Assembly: GCA_019633425.1 (NCBI GenBank)
Contig: WSUB01000029.1
Location: 248,001 to 312,000 of the forward strand
Direction: 5' to 3'
DNA: 64,000 nucleotides
Source of the DNA: Tulasnella sp. 424
Taxonomy: Eukaryota > Basidiomycota > Agaricomycetes > Cantharellales > Tulasnellaceae
The notes below the pieces were generated by a model, which saw nothing but the letters and a program-made list of their open reading frames with translations, was not told where the DNA came from and made no database searches. Shown piece after piece: positions 26,901 through 40,021 of this stretch; position 1 is the first letter of the stretch, and the number at the start of each line of letters is the position of its first letter. The translations under genes were made by a program, and so were the position numbers.

Positions 26901-29088
26901 AACGGAGTCTCCGACTGCCATGGTTCAGGATCTTTGCCGTCGGATGCTTCGTGAGGACTGTGATCCTGCCCTTCTGGAACATCCTCTTCTTCCTCGTAAG
27001 CTGATTCCATCGGTTGGCTCCACGGAGTGCTTCCCGAGGCGACTATTAAACGCGTCGTGAGCAGGCAGTTCCAGAAAGGAAAAGAAATCAATGGAGTTGC
27101 TTACATTCCGTTGAAGGCGAAATCCACGAGACTGGCGCCCGGTCCGGCCATGCCTTCCTGGCCTTCATCTCCTCGTGGTAAACCACTGTTTCCCCCTCTT
27201 CTTCTGACTCTGCGATGATGCTTCCTTTGTTGAAGGGACTGATAGCAACCGGAAATGTATCCTGTTTGTAAGGCGATTGCTCGCCATGCGCCGGTAAAAA
27301 TAAGGGGATGTTCTCGCGAATGTTGTCTGTCGGGGATGATACAGCGGAGGATTCCGACGGGGCATCTGAAGGTCGAATTATGTTTCTTCTTTGTGGTCGA
27401 GGGAGCGGGCCCAGGGTCGGAGAGGTTATAGAGTAGGAGCTGCTTTGTGAGCCGTACGACAGTTGCTGATGGAGGTGGTGAGGTCTGGAGCTGTCCGGCT
27501 CATCGCGTTCAATAACCACTCCGTCTCTGACTTCAGCCCCGTCGTATTCGAAAGGTTCAGGGTGGGAGGAGTCCGTGGTCTGAGTGTAGCCGAACGCCGA
27601 GCTGGTAGAGGTTGAAGGACCGGTTCTTGTGGATGCATACTGATCTGCAGGCGTTTCTGGGATAGGCGTGGGTCCCGAAGACTCGTATCCTTCACGTTCC
27701 GGGACGAGCAACGGCATTGCTCTGTGTACGGGGGAATTTGGCGAAGTTTCAGAGACCTCTCTATCGTCTACGATTCCGGTAGACATCTGGGGACTTCGAT
27801 TAAATTGGGGCCGAAGACTCGGGGAGATCAGATCCGGCGGAATTGGCCGTCTTCGCGTTGGGGTTGTTTGTGCTGACTCTTCCTCGATAGTTGGGGTATC
27901 CCCATCTGCCTCCTTGATCCTTTCGTTAAGTCTCCGGAGCATCATATTCCTCGCCGCCATCCTTTCTCCCCCAGTGACAGTATTACTTCTGGTCAAGAAG
28001 GTCGGAGATGGCGACAGGCTCATGGGTTCGGGCGACTCCTTGCCTCCAGTGAGTTTTTGGAACGCCATCATTCTTCCTGCGGCGCTGTTGGAGCGGATTA
28101 AACCGGCACGAATAGCATCCAGACTTGGAAGAGGCGAAGATGATGTCGGCGACGTGGATCCCGCCATAAATGGCGATATGGGTGTCTGAAGAAAAGGGCG
28201 TCCTCCGGTAGATCGTGAAGGAGACTGCGGACCGAGGATAGGTGGGAGTCTGGGCGAAGGGTGAACTGAAGCGAGGAAGGGCGAGATTGGAACCGGTGGA
28301 GGAGGAGGGACAGCAGCCGCGGCGGATTCGTCACCAGAGCTCTGCGCGAGCAGCTCTTTGGTCAGATCTTTTGACCTTGAGCGAGAACGTGACCTTGATC
28401 TCCTCTTTCTTCTTCTGTTACCTCCCCCAGTGGTCGTGGGCGTGGTCGTCCGGCTTGGGTTTGATTCAGGCTCGGCGTCTTCAGATTCAGTTTGGTTTGC
28501 CCCACCGGCAGTCGAAGGTCCAGATGAAGGGCCTTGCGCGCTGTGCTCCTGATCGTAGTCCTCCTCCGCCTCCATACTGTGATTCACGCTGCTGTCGGCC
28601 GGCTTTGAGGATACGGAAGGAGGCCCTGGCTGTGGTGACGGTTGTTGAGGGGATGGTCGAAAGTGCGGACTAGGCGCAGAGGTTTCCTGGCGCCCTATAG
28701 CAATATGCTGTTGTTCAGAGCCCGTGGTACTGCCATGATCTGCACGCGCATTGGGTGTGGCCGGCGTAGCAGGCGTCGAGTCGAAGTAGCTGTTGAGATT
28801 GGAACTCTCTTGTTCCGGTGGCGGTGGTGGTTGCTCGGAATGACCTTGATAAAAATATCCAGCATTTATGGCAGTTTCCTCTCCGGGATTGTTATTTTCG
28901 TCGTCAGTGTTCGCCACCGTTGGATCAGGTGAAGGCGTTGCTCTTTCTCCTTCACTAACGGCTTCTCCGTGCATGGGAAGCCTCCTTCCATCCTTCATGC
29001 GTGGCAACGAAGCAGCTCGCTTCAACTTTGCGACTGCGAATGCTCTGACTTGACGGTCATCTGGTGGATGCAAGTGATGCGAGGACAT
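23918..29088 (-). CDS. Sec7-PH domain Arf guanine-nucleotide exchange factor (Syt1-like)
   Basis: Large Arf-GEF of about 1,700 residues, expected at Golgi or endosomal membranes. Two exons are joined across 27047-27109 (SPSTE/FASGSTPWSQPM). The first half (from ATG 29086-29088) is disordered: Ser/Pro-rich, with an RRRKRRSRSRSRSRS tract. In the second half a PH-like segment (LLLMSKAFQVIDKNTIKDRY then LFLFTDILVIAKP) precedes the Sec7 domain. The Sec7 domain reads SIRSFIQRFSNNPDHALKAF, FGFAGVRIDNALRAFLLSIR, and MQLNDALHSDLDSDITL. A C-terminal PH domain follows (MRHTFKVSFTNHAGLARKYL then FSVESRAEHTNWTSTL). The order matches yeast Syt1. In the catalytic loop the usual LPGEAQ is read as IPNDAA, so the glutamic finger is Asp. 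Exchange activity may therefore be altered. Confidence 0.82.
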
Positions 29089-29559
29089 TTGCTTTGAAAA
29101 GCGGTTATGATGAGCTGGTGCTGCGGGACTGCCAGCTGCAGTCTAGATTGGCATAAAACGGTGAGTGAAGAGCTCCCCAAAACTCGATGAACGCTATCTC
29201 ACACTTTGAAAGAGCCGTGCGTGCTAGAGAACGCGCTCTGTGTACGTTGGCAGGTTACAAGGCAGCCTGAGGAGTGAGGATAGGGTCAAGGAGAGTCGAA
29301 CGAAGCAAAGAAACTGAGCCAGAGCGGGGCAAAAAGGATACCACGGGTTCCTGACTCTTAATCACCGCATTATCACACCTGCGTCACTCAACACAACAAG
29401 AGTAGTAGCTGGGTAGTAATACATATTATTGAGTAGTGCTAGATGAAGATAATTATGGCGAGAGGAATAGCTGCGAGTAAGAAGCGTTAAGAGAACGAAA
29501 ACGTTGCGAGTCGTTGGGCGCAAAGAAATCACCCGTCCTTTCGTTCGCTGGAAGGTGAC
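29089..29559. other. Intergenic region upstream of the Sec7 gene
   Basis: About 470 bp covering the Sec7 promoter and leader (minus strand) and the 3' end of the MARVEL-like gene. A short leader intron is possible. Nothing else is recognised. Confidence 0.5.
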
Positions 29560-30634
29560 CTAGACGACGAGCGGTGCTCCCACGGGCACTTGTCTTACTT
29601 GGCCGTTTTGAATGACGAGGTTATGACCTGGTTGTTGATAAATCACCTGTTGACCCGTCCCGTTTGGCACGGCGGTGGTGGGGTATGCCGTTGTGCCGGT
29701 CATGTATGTCGGCTGGCCTGTTACCACTGGAACGCCATTCGTATACAGCCGACGCCTTCGCCCGCCAGGGAATTCAGTGAACGCGGCTTCAGTCGTCTCT
29801 GCAGCTCGGAAGCTTTCACGATCGGATTCCGAGTCTCCTTCCCGGAATCCTTGGCGTTCCTCGAATTCTCGAAGCCGGAGCCAAGCGACGATCGCGATGA
29901 GGCCTGTGACGGGTATGAATATTGGGTCTCTGAGGGTCAATGAAGGTGTACGCACAAAGACCAAAGTTGAACCACGAAAGACCCATGGCAGCTTTGAGCT
30001 CCCGACACCAAGCAACGTTTGAGCCTACACGGAGACGGAACCCCTTTCAAGTTGAGCTCGGATACAAGTGACAGAGAGCGTACCATTTCCCCGGTCATGT
30101 ACCGTCGGCCTCGTCCCGGCCAGACTCTCGCACTGCACATAGCCGATACGGTCCGTTGTATAAGATGCTAGCGCTGAGAAACGATCCAAGAGACCTTGTT
30201 AGTTGCAAACCACAACTCGTCGAGCCTTAGTCTCCCGCACCTAGCCAAAGTACCGCAAGCAGAGCAATGCATGCTATATGCGTTTTGAAGGAGTAATGAA
30301 ACGCTAATACGGCACTTGCTATAATGGATATGATGGATATGACGAGAGCGGTGATGATCCATGGTTCTGGAAAGCGTCGCATCCGTGTTACTCTTCCGCA
30401 GCGAGACCGACATGATAACGGGACTGAACGCACTGTCGAATTTGTTCACCATGAAAACGCTAGCCTGGTACGCTGCCAAGCCTAATACGGCTGCAGACGC
30501 AAGAAAGCAGAGGGCTGTTACAAAGGATCGCGGACGAATCCTGTCAGATATTTGCGGGCGAATCCCAATAGACGGAGCTGCATTGACCCACCAAAGACTG
30601 CGGCCCGGATCCTGGAGAACCTAACCCAACCCAT
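29560..30634 (-). CDS. MARVEL-like four-helix membrane protein
   Basis: Four hydrophobic helices in a MARVEL-type arrangement. ATG 30632-30634 gives MGWVRFSRIRAAVF. Removal of an intron ending TTTGTAACAG gives ALCFLASAAVLGLAAYQASV as helix 1. Helix 2 reads PWIITALVISIISIIASAVL, helix 3 HIACIALLAVLWLGAG, and helix 4 PIFIPVTGLIAIVAWLRL. The C-terminal tail is Thr/Gln/Pro-rich (QPTYMTGTTAYPTTAVPNGT) and ends GQVRQVPVGAPLVV. Length is about 250 residues. Family members are usually membrane-organising proteins, but no specific role can be read here. The splice at helix 1 is the main support for the start chosen. Confidence 0.65.
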
Positions 30635-31165
30635 GTGCTATATCTTTAATCAAGTGTCGTTGTACTCGGGGTGGTCGTGAGTGGTTGTCGGGCGGCGAGG
30701 GTGCGATAACCGAGGGAAATCGTATGATAACGTTCCAGTCGTGAGTGGTTGATGATGACTCCTGTCGTCTGTGTCGTCTGAGTTTCAAGCAAGCCCTGGC
30801 AGCTTGGCAGACTGCAGGAGCGATGAAAGATGGGTGTAGTGGGAATGAGTGAATGGTGGTGCAGTTCCATTTAAAATAACTATTGGAGGGTTCGACGACG
30901 TCATGGGATTTTCGGGATGAGGAGCGCGCGCCTCAAGGACGATTTACTCCCACCACCGACGTAATGAGATGACCGCCTCGCCATTTCTTCAACTCATTCC
31001 GAGCACGGGCGGAAGCTCTTTGCAGGACCATCAATCAGACAATGTATATATCATCAACGGAGAAACAAGGATATTCGAGAGCGACCGTAGAGTATTATGC
31101 CAAGGACAGAGAGTGACAACAACTGGCAAGGAGTGAACGAGCTCTAACGACTAGAAGACCAATAT
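30635..31165. other. Intergenic region, MARVEL promoter and polyubiquitin 2 tail
   Basis: About 530 bp holding the upstream region of the MARVEL-like gene and the 3' UTR of polyubiquitin 2. No further gene is recognised. Confidence 0.5.
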
Positions 31166-32290
<1,125 letters not shown>

Positions 32291-32372
32291 GTTGGACAAG
32301 AGGATGTGAGGTGGTGTGGATGAAGGAGAAGGTGGTGGTTGAGAGGTGAAGGGGAGCCGCCGCGGAGGGCCC

Positions 32373-32378
32373 TTTATA
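32373..32378 (-). promoter_or_regulatory. TATA box of polyubiquitin 2
   Basis: TATAAA on the minus strand, 83-88 bp before the start codon at 32290, similar in spacing to the box of polyubiquitin 1. Confidence 0.6.
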
Positions 32379-32460
32379 TCAAGGCTGGGGGGGAACAAGG
32401 CACGCTAAATTCGCGCGGCTCCCAGTTCGACCTTCACCACCAAGCTTGTCGGGGACTCCC

Positions 32461-33295
32461 ATGGCAGACAAAGCCACAACGTCAAAATCGGTCAGTGCAT
32501 CCGCGTTCGAGGTATCATGACCGCAATCAACTAACGCTCGATGGCTACAGGTGGACCAAGCACGAAGAACATGGAATAAGGAAGAGTTCGCCGAAAAGGC
32601 AAAGCAAAAAGATGACGAGGAGAGAGAGAGGATGAAGGAGAACGAGGATAGATTGAAGAAAGGTACGCTTTCAGATTAGCTATAAGTTCTAACGGAGGTA
32701 ACTTACGATCATAATCCCCAGGGAAAAAACCAAGGCGGCATCGGGAAGAGCTCCCAAAGGCGACTGAACTGCTCAAGCAGCGTGAGGCACCCCTCGACCT
32801 CGACAAAAACCAAGGAAAGAGCATTGTAGTGCAGTCCACTCGTGGGCCTGGTGCCCCGGGTTTCTTCTGCGAGATATGTAACAGGACCTCCAAGGATAGT
32901 GCCGCATACCTCAACCACATAAACGGGCGACAACGTAAGGCCTCGCTTCCTCTCTCCCACAATGAAGCCTCTCATCGCTGTTACGACTCTTAGATCTACG
33001 GCGTCTTGGCCAGACAACAACAGTAGCGCGGTCAACAATTGAGCAAGTGCGAGCTCGCATCGCGTTCTTGCGTGAAAAGACGAAGGAAGCCTCTAAAGCC
33101 AAATCGTTCGATTTCGACCAACGATTGAAGGAGATCAGAGAGAAAGAGCAGGCCGCAAGAGCTGAAGAAAAAGGAAAGAAAAAAGCTGAAAAGGAAGCTC
33201 AGCGCATGGATATCGTTCTTGCTACAGCAACTGAGGAAGGAGAGAGCATGGCCCAGATGATGGGATTCGCTGGCTTTGGGTCCTCCAAAAAGTAG
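32461..33295 (+). CDS. SNU23: Tri-snRNP zinc-finger protein Snu23 (ZMAT2)
   Basis: Component of the U4/U6.U5 tri-snRNP needed for spliceosome activation. ATG 32461 reads MADKATTSKS. After an intron comes VDQARRTWNKEEFAEKAKQK and a basic coiled region. The single C2H2 finger is CEICNRTSKDSAAYLNHING followed by RQH (C-x2-C-x12-H-x5-H). LRRLGQTTTVARSTIEQVRA follows, then a long charged helix. The protein ends MMGFAGFGSSKK, a typical ZMAT2 ending. Length is about 218 residues. It converges with the isoleucyl-tRNA synthetase gene, with 103 bp between stops. Confidence 0.92.
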
Positions 33296-33398
33296 GACGT
33301 AGAATACGACAAAAATCTTCATTAATGCACTGTACGACATATTTGCCACTTCATTTGTACAATCGTGATTCGTTGCCTCAAGTCCCTTTAGCTACTCT

Positions 33399-36300
33399 CT
33401 ATATTTTGACACATGATAGTTTGAACTTCGTTTCTCCAATCTCGAATTCTTCTTCAAACTGAACCACGGCGTCGGGTTTCCGTAAAGACGCCTCCACAGG
33501 AAGGGAGCGGGTGGTTTTGCGGATGAGATCAGCATGGCGTTTCATGACAGTCTCCAACCGATCCGCTCCGGTAGTCCCCTCGGTAAATTCGTAAAACACC
33601 TCGACATCGTCCGTGGCCTTGACACCGGCCTTCTTCCGAAGCTGTTGGACACGACTGATCATCTCCCGTGCCAAGCCCTCCTCCTCCAACTCGGGATAAA
33701 CTTTCGTGTCGAGCAGGACAACTACGTCGTTGTCTGTGTTGGTGGCCAGGGTACTATCTGGAGGCAAGTCCACGAAGCGTGAAACGATGAGGTCGCCGGC
33801 CACGAGAGGGATCCCAGCAACATCAATCTTTCCCGACGTGTTGTATTCCTTAACGGCCTCGGATGACAACGTCGGAAGGGCATTCTTGACTTTGCCCATG
33901 TCTTTCCTCAGTTTCTTGCCCAGAACTGGCCAGTCAGCTGTTGCCTTGTACTTGACGCTAGTCTTGGCCTCGTCCGAGGTAAATATAACTTGGCGAACGT
34001 TGAGCTCCGACTCGAGGTACCGAACAAGGGGTTGGACGTCCTGGATATACGCTTCATCGGGGTGGAAGACGATCAACTCTTTCAGAGGAATCTAGCAAAA
34101 TCTCAATGAGATGAAGAGCCGAACAAGTGATTCAAGAGTTTGCGCTCCTACCTTTAGCATAAGCGTGTGGCGCTCGCGAAGCTGTCTTGTGAGTTCTATG
34201 ACACTTTGCATCCTTTTCACCTGCCGTTCAATGTCGAGGTCGAGATATTCTGCTTTGACTTCAGGGAAGCCAAGGAAATGTATGGAACGGGGGTCGTCGT
34301 TGCCCAACGCTCCTTCCGGAATGAAACGTCGGAGACCCTGGTAAATGCTCTCGGTGATGAAGGGCGTGTACGACGACTATGAAAAGCCAATATGGTGTTA
34401 GCATAAATCGCGGATCTGGGATACAGCATCCGCTCACCATGGTACGGCAAAGGGTGAAGAGTGTCTCGAACAACGTATTGAGGGCGCTCACGGTATCTTC
34501 CTGACCGTTCTCTCCCTTTAATCGTTTCCGGTTGAAGCGAATATACCAGTTTGTCAACTCCTCAACCAGGTCCAGTAATCTTGGAACGATCGTGTACAAT
34601 CGGTACGCTAAGACAGAGGTTCTCACTCAATTTAGCCCCAGCGTGCACGAAATGGTTTCTTACCTGCCATCTCTTCCTTGACGAGCGAAATGAGAGACTG
34701 ACACCTTGCAAGGATCCAGCGATCCATGACGTTATCTGACCGCGGTCGGTGAGGGTCATAAATGAAGTCCACGTTCATGTCCTTCTTTACGAGGGCGACT
34801 TGGTGTAGTAGGAACTCGTACGAGCTCAGCCATGGAAGCATAACTCGCGAGATCACTTCCCGAACTCCTTCCTCCCTAAATCTGAGATTATCTGCACGAA
34901 CGATCGGTGAATTCACCAAATACATCCTGGGTTATGTTGCCGATCAGTTTACGGGGAAAATGAATTCGGTGAGACAGACACGTACCGCGTCGCATCAGCA
35001 CCATAAAGATCTATAATAAGATTGGGATCTGGATAGTTCTTCAAGCTTTTGCTCATTTTCTTTCCGTCTCTAAACATTAATACCGTTAGTCATGTTGAGT
35101 TACTGACCGGTTATAAGACGTACGCTGCTAGCACAAGCCCGCTGACAATCAAGTTCTTCCAAGGTGCCTTGCCAAATAGCAAGGTGGAAAGCACCAGAAG
35201 TGTATAGAACCATCCCCTAGTCTGGTCGATACCCTCTGAGACAAAGTCTGCTGGGAAAGATTGTTTGAACTTGTCGACGTTTTCAAAGGGGTAGTGTTGC
35301 TGGGCATATGGCATACTGAACACCCCGATCACCAGGTTTAGTCCCCAAAGACACATCAACGGCCACGAAATGCCCCGTACCTTCCGGATTCAAACCAGCA
35401 ATCAAATACCTCCTCGATCCGTTTTAATTGGCCTCGACCTTCTCGAGATGGAATGGTGATGTGGTCGATTTTATCGCGGTGCAAGTCAACAATGCCCTTC
35501 ACGCCGGAGAGTTCTTCCAGTTGTTGGATGGAACTAACGCAAACGATCTCCTCGAAGTCTTCACTAATCCATAACGGGATGGGAGTTCCCCAGTATCGGT
35601 TGCGAGAGATATTCCAATCTCGGGCATTGGCAAGCCAACCACCAAATCTTCCCTCTCCGATGTTCGCAGGCACCCTACATAATATCGATCGGTTAGGTGG
35701 ATCGATAGCGGAATAAGTGCCAAACGTACCATCGAGTTGAAGCGTTATTGGCCATGAGCTGGTCTGTGAAAGGCTGAACTTTGACGAACCATGCCGGGAT
35801 TGCGCGATAAATCAAGGGCGTCTTGGATCTGTCGCCTTCGCATGAGTTTCGGCTCCCCTCGGAGCCACGCATGTCTTACCTCCAGCAGAAAGGATATTGA
35901 TGGTTAATCGTTGAGTGAACGATCAATCGACCCTTGGCCTTTATGGCTTTCATGATCTCCTTGTCTGCATCCTGTGCCGAAGCGGTCAAATGGCAACAGC
36001 AGTGGGATAACGACGCGAAGCGTACCTTAACGTACAACCCGACAAAGTCTGGTACCTCCTTTGTGAATTTTCCGGAGTCAGTGATGGGGCACGGGGGCAT
36101 CTCGTCATGTCGGACCACTCCATTGGCGAGGGCCACTCGATGGTCGTCTTCACCAAATGCCGGCGCCTGATGAACAATGCCGGTTCCGCTTTCCGACGTT
36201 ACGTATGTGTCTACCACCACTCTAAAGGCGCGATCCTCGTACTACATAGGAAAGAGGATAAGAAGCGCTTAGATGGCAGGAAGCTTGGTGACACACACCT

Positions 36301-37394
36301 GTTCGGTGAAATACTCGAAAAGAGGAACGTATCTCCAGCCCTTCATGTCGACTCCCTTAAAACTCCCCACCTTGCGGAACTTGGCTTTTTTGGGATCTTT
36401 ATACAGAGTAGTGAGAAGACCTTCGTAAATGATGAAATTTTCGTCCTTGGTCTCGTCATGGATTTTGATATATGTGAAATCGGGATGGACGCAGAGTCCT
36501 AAATTACTGGGCAGAGTCCACGGGGTCGTCGTCCACGCAAGGAGGGATGTTTTAGGATCATCCACCAAAGGAAAAGCCACAGTAACTAAAGAGAAGGGGG
36601 AGAAGATGAGAAGGCATCCAAGTGAAAGAGCTTATGGACGTCTCACCTGCTGGGTCACTGACTTCGCGATAGTCCTGACCGGCTTCGAAGTTCGACAGGG
36701 GGGTGGTACACCCGGTGGAGTAGGGCATAACGCGCTGGCCCCTGTATACAAGTTCCTTGTCGAAAAGCTGGCCAAAGACCCACCAAACGGACTCCATATA
36801 TGAGGTATTGAGCGTTTTGTAATCATCATCGAAATCGATCCAGCGCCCCATGCGTTCTACAGTCCGTCGCCATTCGGAGGAGTATCTCATAACGATCGCT
36901 CGACATTCTGCATTGTACTTGTCGATCCCCATGTTCATGACGTCGTCTTTACCCGTGATCCCGAGTTTCTTGTCAATCTCGTGTTCGACCGGCAGTCCAT
37001 GTGTGTCCCATCCAAAACGGCGTTCGACGTGAAAGCCGCTTGCATGAGCGTGTCTTGTTACAATGTCCTAACTCGGGGGTTGGGGTCAGTCATCTGAGGT
37101 GGTCGTGTGGCCAGGCGGCCGCGCCTCACCTTGATCGTTCCAGCAAGGAGATGGCCATAGTGAGGAAGCCCAGTTGCAAACGGTGGTCCGTCAAAGAAAG
37201 AATAAACGGGGCGACCTTCGGATTGCTTGAGAGAGGTCCGAAACGCATCAATCTCTCTCCAATATGCAATGACCTTTTCCTCCTCCTTGGGGAAGCTGAA
37301 CTGTTTAATCGGTGAAGACACTGCAGGCGATGATTTAGGGAAAGCCTTGCTATGTAAATGATAGGTACTCACAGTCGTGAGCAGGATATGACAT
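33399..37394 (-). CDS. ILS1: Isoleucyl-tRNA synthetase, cytosolic
   Basis: Class I aminoacyl-tRNA synthetase charging tRNA-Ile in the cytosol. A short first exon (MSYPAHD, ATG 37392-37394) splices to [20 protein letters not shown]. The HIGH motif is [33 protein letters not shown] follows. The editing domain includes [36 protein letters not shown] precedes the KMSKS loop, read as [16 protein letters not shown] near 35000-35070. The anticodon-binding region contains [20 protein letters not shown]. The C-terminal extension typical of eukaryotic cytosolic IleRS ends [12 protein letters not shown]. Length is about 1,080 residues with many introns. No mitochondrial presequence is evident. Confidence 0.94.
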
Positions 37395-38566
37395 GCCGGG
37401 CAGATGAGTGGTGGGGAGGGAGAGAGCGACTCTAGTCGTGAGTCAAGCGAGAGGTGTTCCTGAAGTCCGGATCGAAATAAGCATTCTCGCACACGTGACT
37501 CGCGAAATCTAGGACTCCCACTGCGGACGCTCGCCTACGAAGCCCTCCAGTGAAAAACACCAAATTCTGGACATTTTTGACGCTTTCCTGCACAGTTACG
37601 GGGTTTATTGCCTTCTTCCCGTTAATCAACACTATAACCGTATTTCACCTCTTGGCCGATACAGCGCTGGCCGCCTCGACCAGTACACTTTGCGTAAGGG
37701 CAGCCAGCAGTGAAATGAGACTGGAATGCGAATCCGCAATGGTGTATTAATGAGCCGTATCTTTTGCGGTGAGCCTCTATATATATGATCCCCAGCCGAG
37801 GGCCGACGGTGCCACCAATGAAAGGTTGCCCGGAACCGGAGCCCACAACGAATATCACAGAGTGAAAACTGGACGGTAAAGTCGGCCGTAATCTCGTGGT
37901 CTCTTTAGATACGTTTGCTCTACGGTCACTGAAATGTAAATTTGACTGGATGGTGTTCCTGCGCTAAAACGAGCGTCAAAATGGTGTCCTAGCTTGGTTC
38001 TACCCTAACGCCTCCCGCCCTCTATCGAGCCCACCCGCAGCCCATTTAGCTACTAAATTATCATTACACATATTTTAAATATTCCTTCATCACAGGCAGG
38101 TAGTAAAGTCCGCCACCGGGCGCAAGTAAGAACATTCTGAGACATTGCCATACCGAAAGGTCAGATTCTTGGCCAATCTGATGTCCATCTCTTCAATAGA
38201 ACTCTTTCTGGGAAAGACCCATACTTTAACTCCCTCTACTTCCAGACGTTAAGTACTCGACTTGGGTCTTCTGCTACATATGCAAAGCATTTCAGGAGGG
38301 GCCGCCGCCAAAGGTTTCCATAACATCAGCATAGCCGGTTTTGCCATACTGGCAGAAAGCAATAAGGGCATGGTTCTACTCGACTTGCTGGCCCGATTCG
38401 TGCGTGAGCGGGTTGGACCCTCTTAAGCCTGGGAAGGCGGGGGGAACAACGAACAAAGATTGGGAATTCGCACGTGACCGGATGTTTGGATGTGAGCTGA
38501 GGCTCCTCTCCTTGTCCTCTCTTCCACAGCACCCCGTTCGCTTCAACCACGCACCTTGACCAAGCC
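37395..38566. other. 1.17 kb intergenic region between IleRS and the securin-like gene
   Basis: Divergent promoter region. Two short open frames (near 37550-37750 plus and 38326-38568 minus) look like composition effects. I checked for tRNA A/B boxes and found only weak matches without a foldable stem. Nothing else is seen. Confidence 0.5.
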
Positions 38567-39843
38567 ATGCTCTCACTCAGGTCACATCAAGATTTTACTT
38601 CCTTCAATATTCCTGTCAAAACTCCAGGGCGTGCCAGGCCTGTCAATGTTCCAAGTACTATGCTCAAGGAGAATGCATCCCGCCACCCCCACACGACGAA
38701 GGCAACAAGAACAGCGTATCCTGCTACTCCCGCATCGAAGCTAGGTGTGTATACCTGAATTTCGGCGGAATGGACGTTGCACTGAAGCTAAATGAACTGT
38801 AGTGCCGACCGTCTTCGAAGACAACAAAACAACAGCTCTCAAGCCCACGATGACCACTTCCCGACTAGGCGGTCTCGTTGACAAGACAAACAAGACTCCC
38901 TATGCGAACAGACTTCCGTTTCCCGTTACTCCGGTCCCTTCAGGAAAACTTCAACTTGGGGTCACTCCCGGCCTAGGCAAGGAGGCTCCTGCCTCGGTTC
39001 TCCTGCCTAGCTCAACTCGAAAAAGCATTCGCGCGCCCCGAAAAAGCTATGAAACACCCGAACCAACCGGAAGGAGGCCTCATTGGGATATCAGCGACGG
39101 AGAGATTGACGTGGAGATCAACCTTTCCCCTGGAACCTCCAGCCGGGAGATTATTATGGAAGAGGATCATGACGAAATCGAGTACATGCCACCTTCAGTC
39201 CCTGGTGCGTTTCTCTAATTGCATCGGTCGTTCAGCGCACTTATCTATTCCCCCCTCCCCCCAGAGGAGCCCTTCGATCCAGGGTTTGAAATGCCCAACT
39301 ATCTTTCGATGGGGGCTGATATAATGTACTTCGATAAGCATCCTACGACAGGCATCGAGTGGCAGGTGGACTGGAACTCGATGTCTGGACCTGTAGAACT
39401 CGTTCCCGAAGCCCGACTTCGTCCTAAGCAGTCATGTAAGACGAAGCTGACCCTTCACTGCTATGTCCCTACTGATTATGTTCTCTCTAGATGCTCCAGA
39501 AAACCCTTTCTCCAGACCCCAACTTTCCAAACCTGAACGTCGGCAGCCTGGCCCGGCTGTGAGAAGGCAATTTGATGCCAAGTTAATTTCGAGGCCTCCA
39601 ACATCCAGCGCTTCCCGTCCAGCATCCAGCAGACAGAGCAACACTCGTCTTCGAAACTTGGTACCCCCAGGCCATACTGCCACCACGTCCGTAAAGACGA
39701 TTCGACGGCCGGCTAAAGCAGACGCAAATACAAACCGAGCAAGACCAGAGCCGAAACCTGCTAATGCCAACTCTTGTCTCGTGGGTAACAGCGACGTGCC
39801 CTTGGTCGTGCCCTTTTCCGAAGACTTCCGTTTCGACGTATGA
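38567..39843 (+). CDS. Securin-like protein (Cut2/Pds1 candidate)
   Basis: Possibly the separase inhibitor securin. Four exons give about 355 residues, mostly disordered and rich in Pro, Thr and Arg. Near residue 32 is STMLKENASRH, a KEN box for APC/C-dependent degradation. Downstream motifs are FEDNKTTALKPTMTTSRLGG and NKTPYANRLPFPVTP. An acidic centre follows: HWDISDGEIDVEINLS, then EEDHDEIEYMPPSVPEEPFD and PGFEMPNYLSMGAD. That block resembles the E-I-E-x-x-P...F-D pattern at the separase-binding region of securins. The C-terminus is PFSEDFRFDV. A strict RxxL D-box is not obvious. Securins are very divergent, so this rests on KEN plus the acidic block. It could be another cell-cycle substrate. 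Confidence 0.45.
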
Positions 39844-40021
39844 ACCCAGGTTGCATTTTTCTGGCAGTGTCTTTTCTTCTTCGTCAGTTTCTTGATGTGT
39901 ATTTTCCGAGATTATTATTCGTCCCACGTGCAAGTTCAGTGTAGCAAAATATGTAATGCAGTAAAGTTACAGCCTAATCGAAAGAACGAAGTTTCTTATC
40001 TACAGAATTGATCGACCGGGT

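Noticed and set aside
37980..38010. B-box-like ggttctaccc suggesting a tRNA gene
   Set aside because: No flanking T-stem complement, no A box at the right distance and no acceptor stem.
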